Part shown: positions 1-5,351 of the stretch, in pieces
Layout: each line of letters opens with the position of its first letter
How positions within the stretch are numbered: the first letter of the stretch is position 1
Origin: an uncultured Pseudomonas sp.
GTDB lineage: Bacteria; Pseudomonadota; Gammaproteobacteria; Pseudomonadales; Pseudomonadaceae
Direction of reading: 5' to 3'
DNA length: 8,463 nucleotides
Assembly: GCA_937863915.1 (NCBI GenBank)
Contig: CALMID010000291.1
Coordinates: 1 to 8,463, forward strand
The notes under the pieces: generated by a model
The model's input: the letters and a program-made list of their open reading frames with translations, nothing else
What the model was told of the DNA's origin: nothing
The model's database searches: none
Translations under genes and position numbers: made by a program

Positions 1-844
1 CGGGTGGCCACGCCATGAAAGCGCGCCATCCAGTTCTTCAGTCGGCTGTGATAAGCATTGACGTTCTGGATGTGAAACGCACCCTCGCGGACCCTGCGTC
101 CAGGGCGTGCCTGAACCACCTGATGAGTGACGCCTGTGCTCCTGGCGAATGCTGCATAGACTGCAGCCCCGTCTGTGCACAGCACTGCGTCACTATCGAT
201 CAGAGGCCCCAGCGCCTGTTGAACATGGACTGCATCCAGCTTTTCCAACTGGAAGTCGGCGGTCTGGCCGCTGCGATCCCGTACCACCAGCACCGGTATC
301 TGGTCCTGCCCCGTACCGCGTGTCACGCTGACCCCGCCTCGTTGACGGGGCGCCCGGGGTAACTGCCGCTGGCCTTTGAAGGATTCCAGAAAGAAGGTTT
401 CGTCAGCCTCGATGATGCCGCTTTCGTGCTGCGCTGCATGGCCTGCAGCCAGAGCCAGAAAGCGATGCCGCCAGCGAAATGCCGTGTTCTTGCTGATGCC
501 ACAGGCTTTCGCCGCACGACGCACGGTCAGTCCTTCGATCAACGCGTCGCAGTAATTCGACCAGTGGTCCGCCTTGCGCAAGCGGGCCAAACCCGTGCCC
601 GTCAGCGCGTTACAGGTGTGCAGGCACTCCCGGCAGCGGTAGCGGCGCAGCCCGCGACTCCAGCCCCAGGGGGCCAGCCGGCTTGCTGCCGCCTGGCAAT
701 GCGGGCACTGACGTAACGCTGGAAGGACGTCGCACTGGCCACTGGCTGGCTCTGGCGTGAGAAGGGCCTGACGAAGCGTGTTTCTTTGGCGGGGCGTAAC
801 TGGCTCAGTTTGGCCAGCCAGTGCTGAAAGGCTTGGGTGTCCAT
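1..844 (-). pseudogene. IS1595-family transposase, frameshifted and cut by window start
   Basis: The gene starts at ATG 844-842, with GGAGG six bases upstream (855-851), and opens [16 protein letters not shown]. That frame runs out at a stop near 602. From about 788 the -1 frame is open to the window edge and carries the rest of the protein. It has an N-terminal zinc ribbon (CPHC at about residue 46, CREC at about 70), a helix-turn-helix-like stretch ([20 protein letters not shown]), and a DDE/DDN-type catalytic domain. The catalytic candidates are Asp in IIEADETFF (about 148), Asp in LCTDGAAVY (about 225), and Asn in [14 protein letters not shown] (about 261). A one-base loss around 788-791 explains the break. 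No canonical slippery heptamer is visible, and family transposases are normally single-frame, so programmed shifting is unlikely. The visible part is about 281 codons; a few dozen C-terminal residues should lie beyond the window. The transposase is probably inactive unless this is a sequencing error. Confidence 0.85.
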
Positions 845-909
845 CGCACACCTCCACTGGGGATGCCTACTGACAGACTAGCCTTTCAACAATTAACGGG
901 TACATAGCC
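1..909 (-). mobile_element. IS1595-family insertion sequence (partial, cut by window start)
   Basis: This region is the transposase-bearing end of an IS1595-family (ISXO2-like) element, identified from the transposase conceptually translated on the minus strand. Only the end upstream of the transposase start is in the window; the other end lies before position 1, so terminal inverted repeats and target duplication cannot be paired. The right boundary is a guess: read on the minus strand, the sequence from 909 starts GGCTATGTACCC, and IS1595-type ends often begin GGC or GGG. The boundary must lie between the transposase start (844) and the phaJ1 terminator (932). The element sits just downstream of the phaJ1 unit, in the same orientation, and does not interrupt a recognisable host gene here. 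Confidence 0.6.
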
Positions 910-931
910 ATTTTTTTGCCTGGGACATATG

Positions 932-963
932 AAAAAGGCCGGCCCCTCGGGGCTGGCCTTTTT
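932..963 (-). terminator. Rho-independent terminator after phaJ1
   Basis: A 15-bp inverted repeat with one G-T wobble (arms 932-946 and 949-963) has a GC core of GGCCGGCCCC against GGGGCTGGCC and A/T flanks of five bases each. On the minus strand it lies 17 bases past the phaJ1 stop and ends in a run of five T. The symmetry means it could also stop transcription coming from the left, insulating phaJ1 from the insertion sequence. Confidence 0.9.
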
Positions 964-979
964 CATGGAACGGGTGCCG

Positions 980-1450
980 TCAGGCGATGGTCACCTGTGG
1001 CAGCGGCGGCATGCTGACAGTCTGCGCGGCGCGCGGGGCGAGCACTTCGGCTTCACCATCGACCACCTGCTCGGCGTTCTGATTGAACACGCGGGTGGCC
1101 AGGCGCACGCGGCCCTTGGGCAGTTTTTCCAGCACTTCGAGTTCCACGGTGAGGGTGTCACCGAGCTTCACCGGACGGGTGAACCTGAGTTGCTGGCCGA
1201 GGTAGATGGTGCCTGGGCCCGGCAGTTCGCAGGCGATTGCCGCGCTGATCAGCGCACCGCTGAACATGCCGTGGGCGATCCGCTCCTTGAACAGGGTTTC
1301 AGCGGCGAAGGCGGCGTCCAGGTGTACCGGGTTGTTGTCGCCGGAAACGGCGGCGAACAACTGCACGTCGCGTTCTTCAACGGTCTTGCTGATGCTGGCC
1401 TTCTGGCCAATTTCGAGGGCGTCGTAAGGGACGTTGCTGACCTGGGTCAT
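980..1450 (-). CDS. phaJ1: (R)-specific enoyl-CoA hydratase PhaJ1 (MaoC-like)
   Basis: This enzyme hydrates trans-2-enoyl-CoA from beta-oxidation to (R)-3-hydroxyacyl-CoA, the monomer used by polyhydroxyalkanoate synthase, in the cytoplasm. The protein is 156 aa, a single hotdog fold with the hydratase-2 motif SGDNNPVHLD at residues 36-45. The expected catalytic pair is Asp38 and His43, the same spacing as Asp31/His36 of Aeromonas caviae PhaJ. ERIAHGMFSGAL (56-67) and the PGPGTIYLGQQLRFTRPV block are typical of the PhaJ1 type. I chose ATG 1450 because AGGAG lies five bases upstream and the length matches known PhaJ1; an upstream in-frame start at 1477 would add nine unsupported residues. Its ATG overlaps the stop of the hydrolase gene (ATGA), implying translational coupling. 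A terminator follows directly. I identified PhaJ1 from remembered family sequences, not from a search. Confidence 0.92.
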   Translation of the reverse strand: MTQVSNVPYDALEIGQKASISKTVEERDVQLFAAVSGDNNPVHLDAAFAAETLFKERIAHGMFSGALISAAIACELPGPGTIYLGQQLRFTRPVKLGDTLTVELEVLEKLPKGRVRLATRVFNQNAEQVVDGEAEVLAPRAAQTVSMPPLPQVTIA

Positions 1451-2406
1451 GCGGGCTCCTGCTGAGGTGGTGGGCACTGGCGGCGGCGTGTGAGCGCCTG
1501 TTCCAGCCAGTGGATCAGATAAGTGGTGACTTCGTCGCGATTGCTTTCGTTGAGCAGCTCATGGCGGCCGTCGGGGTAGACCTTCAGTTCGACATCCTTG
1601 AGCCCGGCCCGGCGCAGTGCTTCGGCCAGATCACGCAGACGCTTGCCCTGGCTGACCGGGTCACGTTCGCCACCGATCACCAGGACCGGCAGTTCGTTGT
1701 CGATCTGCGCCAGATTGTCGGTCGGGGTGATCTGCTGCAAACCGCCCAACAGGTCGATCCACAGCTGGGTGGTGCAGATGAAACCGCACAGGGGGTCGTT
1801 GATGTACTTGTCGACTTCGGCGGCGTCGCGGCTGAGCCAGTCGAACTCGCTGCGGTTGGGCTTGAAGGCCTGGTTGAACGAACCGAAGGTGAGAAAATTG
1901 ATCAGTTTGCTGCGACCGGTCGGGCCCAGTCGCCAGCGCTCGAAGCGGGCGACCAGCTCGGCCGCGCGGTACAGCGCCGGTGGCTGGTAGTTGGAACCGG
2001 ACAGCACTGCAGCCTGCAGGCTGCAGCTGTGCTGCATCAGATAGGCCTGGCCGATGTAGGTGCCCATGCTGTGGGCAAACAGGATGATCGGTGTCTGCGG
2101 CAGTTGCTGGCGGATGTGGTGGTTGAGCGTGGCCAGATCGCCGACCACCTTGTTCCAGCCATCGGCGTCGGCGTAATGGCCGAGGGTGCCGTGTTCTGCG
2201 CTGCGCCCATGGCCGCGCTGGTCGATGGCATACAGGCTGATTCCGGCAGCGGCCAGGGCTGTGCCCAGGCGGGCATAGCGGCCGCTGTGTTCGGCCATGC
2301 CGTGGGCCAGCATCACCGCTGCCCGCGGAGCCTGTTCGGGAGCCCAGTGGTTGACGAACAGCGGAGTGGCATCAGTGGCGCTGAGCCAGAAGGCATCGTG
2401 CAGCAT
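1447..2406 (-). CDS. Alpha/beta hydrolase, lysophospholipase / monoacylglycerol lipase-like
   Basis: A 319-aa serine hydrolase of the PldB / monoglyceride-lipase type (Hydrolase_4 family). Visible motifs, numbered from the ATG at 2406, are the oxyanion-loop AHGMAEHSGRY (His35-Gly36), DQRGHGRS (62-69), the nucleophile elbow AHSMG with Ser113, Asp249 in GGERDPVS, and His282 in DGRHELLNE, together a complete Ser-Asp-His triad. The elbow has Ala where the usual first Gly of GxSxG would be. There is no signal peptide, so it is probably cytoplasmic or membrane-associated. The likely role is releasing fatty acid from lysophospholipid or monoacylglycerol; the exact substrate is not readable from sequence. 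ATG 2406 is preferred over an in-frame GTG at 2445 because AAGGA lies six bases upstream. Its stop overlaps the phaJ1 start (ATGA), and the binding-protein gene ends 62 bases upstream, which fits one transcript. Confidence 0.88.
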   Translation of the reverse strand: MLHDAFWLSATDATPLFVNHWAPEQAPRAAVMLAHGMAEHSGRYARLGTALAAAGISLYAIDQRGHGRSAEHGTLGHYADADGWNKVVGDLATLNHHIRQQLPQTPIILFAHSMGTYIGQAYLMQHSCSLQAAVLSGSNYQPPALYRAAELVARFERWRLGPTGRSKLINFLTFGSFNQAFKPNRSEFDWLSRDAAEVDKYINDPLCGFICTTQLWIDLLGGLQQITPTDNLAQIDNELPVLVIGGERDPVSQGKRLRDLAEALRRAGLKDVELKVYPDGRHELLNESNRDEVTTYLIHWLEQALTRRRQCPPPQQEPA

Positions 2407-2468
2407 ATCGGGTCCTTTTGCCCGGAGTGTGCGGGCATTGTGCACAAGCGGCGCAGTGGCGCAAAGCC

Positions 2469-3188
2469 TCAGCGCGCCGGGCTTTGCAGAATGCGCAGGT
2501 ACTCGCCGCTGGCCAGCAGGTGTTTGAGGCCATCATCGAACTGCTCGGCCAGTTCGTCCTCGCCGTCGCTGGCTGGGCGGAAACCGATCAGTAGCGGGAT
2601 GCGTTCGTGCAGGCGGCCCTGCCAGATCAGTTGCTGGCCCAATAAAGGCTCTTCCTGCAACAGGTGCAGGCCGACCTCGCGCTCCAGCAGTACCAGGTCG
2701 AAGCGCCTGGCGGCCAGTTTGCGCAGATTGCTGATGTCATTGGCGGCTTCCTCGGCGATCAAACCGCCAGAGAGCAGGCGTTTGGGATAGGCATAGCCCC
2801 GGACAATGCCAACGCGCAGGCCCTTGAGGGCCTCCAGGGGAAGTCCTTGCAGCGTGCTGTCGCGACGCACGAAGAAGCCCATCTCGCTGTATGCCAGTGG
2901 GCGGGAGGGACGCAGGTGCAGCTCGACCAGGTCCGTGGGCCAGAGCGGCAGGGCTCCGTCATAGTCGCCGCGTTTGATTGCCAGAACAACGCGGGCCCAG
3001 GGCATGAAATCGACTTTCAGGCTGTGGCCCTGCAGTTGTAAGGCGGCGCGACTGAGTGCCACCAGCTTGCCGCCGTCCTGCAGCTTCGGGCTGCTGAATG
3101 GTGGGTAGTCGAGGCTGGCGAGGCGGATCTCCCGGGCCTGAAGTCCGAGGCAGACAAGCAGCGAGATGAGTAGTAGGCCAAAACGCAT
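2469..3188 (-). CDS. Periplasmic solute-binding protein, SBP_bac_3-like
   Basis: A 239-aa secreted protein. It opens with a clear signal peptide: MRF, then a hydrophobic stretch to LGLQA, with probable signal peptidase I cleavage after Ala18. A Cys at residue 13 follows Val rather than Gly or Ala, so a lipobox is unlikely. The mature part resembles amino-acid-type binding proteins (family 3): LASLDYPPFSS at the start, GDYDGALPLWPTD and YSEMGFFVRRDS in the first lobe, LKGLRVGIVRGYAYPKRLL at the hinge or second lobe. No ABC permease or ATPase gene lies next to it, so it is an orphan; it could serve a distant transporter or a sensing role, and the ligand is unknown. ATG 3188 is chosen because it gives the clean signal peptide; its ribosome site is weak. 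A TTG at 3212 would add eight residues. It is the first gene of the minus-strand group. Confidence 0.82.
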   Translation of the reverse strand: MRFGLLLISLLVCLGLQAREIRLASLDYPPFSSPKLQDGGKLVALSRAALQLQGHSLKVDFMPWARVVLAIKRGDYDGALPLWPTDLVELHLRPSRPLAYSEMGFFVRRDSTLQGLPLEALKGLRVGIVRGYAYPKRLLSGGLIAEEAANDISNLRKLAARRFDLVLLEREVGLHLLQEEPLLGQQLIWQGRLHERIPLLIGFRPASDGEDELAEQFDDGLKHLLASGEYLRILQSPAR

Positions 3189-3214
3189 TGATAAAGTACC
3201 GAGTCCATTCAACG

Positions 3215-3220
3215 ACTATA
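3215..3220 (-). promoter_or_regulatory. Possible -10 box for the binding-protein/hydrolase/phaJ1 group
   Basis: On the minus strand this reads TATAGT, close to the sigma-70 consensus TATAAT, about 26 bases before the ATG at 3188. No good -35 is found 16-18 bases upstream (the best is TCAGGC or GTCAGG), so the promoter would be weak or need an activator. Tentative. Confidence 0.35.
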
Positions 3221-3244
3221 GCCAAGCGCTGCTGGTGGCCTGAC

Positions 3245-3259
3245 ATTGTTGTAAACAAT
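3245..3259. promoter_or_regulatory. Perfect dyad ATTGTT-GTA-AACAAT, candidate operator
   Basis: The sequence ATTGTTGTAAACAAT has two exact 6-bp inverted half-sites separated by three bases. It lies between the divergently transcribed binding-protein and fadD2 genes, 56 bases from one ATG and 113 from the other, so a protein bound here could affect both. It does not match the GAAAC/GTTTC-type half-sites I associate with the Pseudomonas fatty-acid regulator PsrA. Its function is inferred from symmetry and location only. Confidence 0.4.
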
Positions 3260-3268
3260 TCAGCTGGC

Positions 3269-3282
3269 GAATAGCGCGATTC
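3269..3282. promoter_or_regulatory. Imperfect dyad GAAT-N6-ATTC, second candidate operator
   Basis: GAATAGCGCGATTC is symmetrical at all but one base pair (12 of 14 bases). Its centre lies about 23-24 bases from that of the neighbouring dyad, roughly two helical turns. It sits just before a TATATG-like -10 candidate for fadD2 at 3287-3292, where a bound protein would block or contact polymerase. This -10 has no convincing -35, so the fadD2 promoter itself remains unassigned. Confidence 0.3.
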
Positions 3283-3357
3283 ACGCTATATGCCGTGGCA
3301 GGTAGAGCTGCTAACTTCGGTCCATCCCGTAACCAGCGGGCCAGACACACTCAGGCC

Positions 3358-3363
3358 GGAGGA
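3358..3363 (+). promoter_or_regulatory. Strong ribosome binding site of fadD2
   Basis: GGAGGA lies nine bases before ATG 3373, followed by the A/T-rich spacer TAAAAATAA. This is a near-ideal Shine-Dalgarno sequence and fixes the fadD2 start. Confidence 0.85.
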
Positions 3364-3372
3364 TAAAAATAA

Positions 3373-5064
3373 ATGCAGGCTGATTTCTGGAATGACAAAC
3401 GCCCGCCAGGCGTGCCCAATGACATCGATCCGACTGCCTATGGGTCGATCGTCGAAGTATTCGAGCGCTCTTGCAAGAAGTTCGCTGACCGTCCGGCGTT
3501 CAGCAACATGGGCGTCACCCTGACCTATGCCGAGCTGGATCGCCTGTCGGCGGCCTTTGCCGCCTACCTGCAGCGCCACACCGATCTCAAGCCCGGCGAG
3601 CGCATCGCCGTGCAGATGCCCAATATTCTGCAGTACCCGATTGCCGTGTTCGGCGCCCTGCGCGCCGGCCTCATCGTGGTCAACACCAACCCGCTGTACA
3701 CCGCGCGGGAAATGAAGCACCAGTTCAAGGATGCCGGCGTGCGTGCGCTGGTCTACGTCAATCTGTTCGGTCATCTGGTGCAGGAGGTGCTGCCGGACAC
3801 CAGCATCGACTACCTGATTGAGGCGCGCATGGGCGACATGCTGCCAAGCCTCAAGGGTTGGCTGGTCAACACGGTGGTGAAAAAGGTCAAGAAGATGGTG
3901 CCGGCCTATCACCTGCCGCAGGCGCTGTCGTTCAAGAGCGTGCTGGCTCAGGGCAAGGGTCATGCGCTCAAGCCGGTGCCGCTGAGCCTGGACGACATTG
4001 CCGTGCTGCAGTACACCGGCGGCACCACCGGTGTGGCCAAGGGCGCGATGCTGACCCACGGCAACCTGGTGGCCAACATGCAGCAGGTCGATGCCTGTCT
4101 GTCGCAGCTGGATGACAGCGGCGTACCGCTGATGAAGCAGGGGCAGGAGATCATGATCGCGCCGCTGCCGCTCTATCACATCTATGCCTTCACCGCGAAT
4201 TGCATGTGCATGATGGTCAACGGCAACCACAACATCCTGATTACCAATCCGCGTGACATCGGTGGTTTCATCAAGGAATTGAAGAAGTGGCGCTTCTCCG
4301 CGCTGCTCGGCCTCAACACCCTGTTCGTTGCGCTGATGGATCATCCCGAGTTCAAGGAGCTGGATTTCTCCAACCTCAAGGTCACCAACTCCGGCGGTAC
4401 GGCGTTGGTCAAGGCCACCGCCGAGCGCTGGCAGGCCATCACCGGCTGCTCGGTGGTGGAAGGCTACGGCCTGACCGAAACCTCGCCGGTGGCCAGCACC
4501 AATGGCTACGGCAAGCTGGCCCGGCTGGGCTCGGTGGGTATTCCGGTGCCGGGTACCGCCTTCAAGGTGATCGATGACGATGGCCACGAGCTGCCGATCG
4601 GCGAGCGAGGCGAGCTGTGCATCCAGGGGCCGCAGGTGATGAAAGGCTATTGGCAGCGTCCGGAAGCCACCGCCGAGGTGCTCGATGCCGAAGGCTGGCT
4701 GAAGACCGGCGATGTGGCGATCATCGATGCCGAAGGTTTCGTACATATCGTCGACCGCAAGAAGGATCTGATCATCGTCTCCGGTTTCAACGTCTACCCC
4801 AACGAGATCGAAGACGTGGTCATGGCTCACCCGCAGGTCGCCAGCTGCGCCGCCATCGGCGTGCCGGACGAGCGTTCCGGCGAGGCGGTGAAGCTCTTCG
4901 TGGTGCCGCGCGCGGGCGCTGGGGTGACGGTCGATGAGCTCAAGGCTTATTGCAAGGAGAACTTCACCGGCTACAAGGTACCCCGGCACATCGTGCTCAA
5001 GGATGCCCTGCCGATGACGCCGGTGGGCAAGATCCTGCGCCGCGAGCTGCGCGATATAGCCTGA
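3373..5064 (+). CDS. fadD2: Long-chain fatty acid-CoA ligase FadD2
   Basis: The enzyme activates free fatty acids to acyl-CoA with ATP and CoA, through an acyl-adenylate, at the inner face of the membrane for beta-oxidation. It has 563 aa, the usual length for bacterial FadD. The adenylate-forming motifs are complete: P-loop YTGGTTGVAKGAM from Tyr214, GYGLTETSP at 364-372, GWLKTGD ending at Asp447, the hinge/FadD signature DRKKDLIIVSGFNVYPNEIE from Asp461, and the C-terminal catalytic Lys553 in VGKILRREL. It is the first of two tandem paralogues. Compared with FadD1 it has seven extra residues after the ANMxQV segment (around 240) and one more near 380, and SGGTAL where FadD1 has SGGMAL; these changes may alter chain-length or substrate preference. 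It is divergent from the binding-protein gene, followed by its own terminator. Gene name from remembered Pseudomonas gene order. Confidence 0.93.
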   Translation: MQADFWNDKRPPGVPNDIDPTAYGSIVEVFERSCKKFADRPAFSNMGVTLTYAELDRLSAAFAAYLQRHTDLKPGERIAVQMPNILQYPIAVFGALRAGLIVVNTNPLYTAREMKHQFKDAGVRALVYVNLFGHLVQEVLPDTSIDYLIEARMGDMLPSLKGWLVNTVVKKVKKMVPAYHLPQALSFKSVLAQGKGHALKPVPLSLDDIAVLQYTGGTTGVAKGAMLTHGNLVANMQQVDACLSQLDDSGVPLMKQGQEIMIAPLPLYHIYAFTANCMCMMVNGNHNILITNPRDIGGFIKELKKWRFSALLGLNTLFVALMDHPEFKELDFSNLKVTNSGGTALVKATAERWQAITGCSVVEGYGLTETSPVASTNGYGKLARLGSVGIPVPGTAFKVIDDDGHELPIGERGELCIQGPQVMKGYWQRPEATAEVLDAEGWLKTGDVAIIDAEGFVHIVDRKKDLIIVSGFNVYPNEIEDVVMAHPQVASCAAIGVPDERSGEAVKLFVVPRAGAGVTVDELKAYCKENFTGYKVPRHIVLKDALPMTPVGKILRRELRDIA

Positions 5065-5079
5065 CCCTTGATGGGCCTG

Positions 5080-5112
5080 AAAACCCCGCCGCTTCTGCGT
5101 GCGGGGTTTTTT
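5080..5112 (+). terminator. Rho-independent terminator after fadD2
   Basis: A perfect 10-bp stem (AAAACCCCGC at 5080-5089, GCGGGGTTTT at 5101-5110) with an 11-base loop ends in six T. It starts 15 bases after the fadD2 stop, so most fadD2 transcripts should end before fadD1. Confidence 0.9.
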
Positions 5113-5351
5113 ATAGGGATTTTTCCAGCTCTGAGTGAACGCTTGTTGTCTGAAAGATGACTGCTTGCGGCATTTTTGGTCACTTTTGAGACTGGTAGGG
5201 GCTGGTTTGGCTCTGGTTAGCCTTTGGCAAAGCTGCTACCCTCGACCGGTTTTTTGCCATCTGCCAGGCAGAAAAACGCACAGAACACAATAAACAACCA
5301 CCCCTTCGGGGGGGGTGAAGATCAGTTGTTGCTTTAGGAGAGTGGGCCTCC
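5113..5351 (+). promoter_or_regulatory. fadD1 promoter and leader region
   Basis: There are 239 bases without a gene between the fadD2 terminator and fadD1. An extended -10-like sequence, TGCTACCCT, lies at 5233-5241, but the bases 17 upstream (CTGGTT) are a poor -35. The dyad CTGCC-A-GGCAG at 5261-5271 is flanked by T and A runs (5250-5255 and 5272-5276); it could be an operator or a small hairpin. A larger hairpin follows at 5293-5330. AGGAG (5336-5340) lies 11 bases before ATG 5352, and CTCC at 5348-5351 could pair with GGAG at 5337-5340, partly hiding the ribosome site. No PsrA-type GAAAC/GTTTC dyad was seen. All functional assignments here are inferences. Confidence 0.45.
5293..5330 (+). 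promoter_or_regulatory. Nested hairpin in the fadD1 leader, possible UUCG tetraloop
   Basis: An outer 6-bp stem AACAAC (5293-5298) with GTTGTT (5325-5330) encloses an inner stem of CACCCC (5299-5304) with GGGGTG (5312-5317). A register shift gives CCCC-UUCG-GGGG, a very stable C(UUCG)G tetraloop. The structure ends five bases before the ribosome site of fadD1. It has no good T tract, so it is not a plain terminator. It may stabilise the mRNA or tune translation. Confidence 0.4.

Noticed and set aside
784..795. Programmed -1 frameshifting in the transposase
   Set aside because: No canonical slippery heptamer or strong downstream structure was seen, and IS1595-family transposases are normally encoded in a single frame.
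602..844. An 80-residue minus-strand protein as a separate small gene
   Set aside because: Only its first 18 or so residues are transposase-like; the rest is out-of-frame reading of the zinc-ribbon region after a one-base loss, so it is the broken start of the transposase.
929..1465. Plus-strand open frame of 178 codons opposite phaJ1
   Set aside because: It starts inside the terminator hairpin and is antisense to a well-supported enzyme gene.
1510..2790. Plus-strand open frame (426 codons) across the hydrolase and binding-protein genes
   Set aside because: It runs antisense to two genes with clear motifs, a full catalytic triad and a signal peptide, and has no recognisable domain or ribosome site.
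3286..4989. Long open frame (567 codons) antisense to fadD2
   Set aside because: It lies entirely opposite a gene with complete family motifs. Its predicted protein is rich in His, Gly, Leu and Val with no recognisable domain, as expected from GC-rich codon bias removing stops on the other strand.
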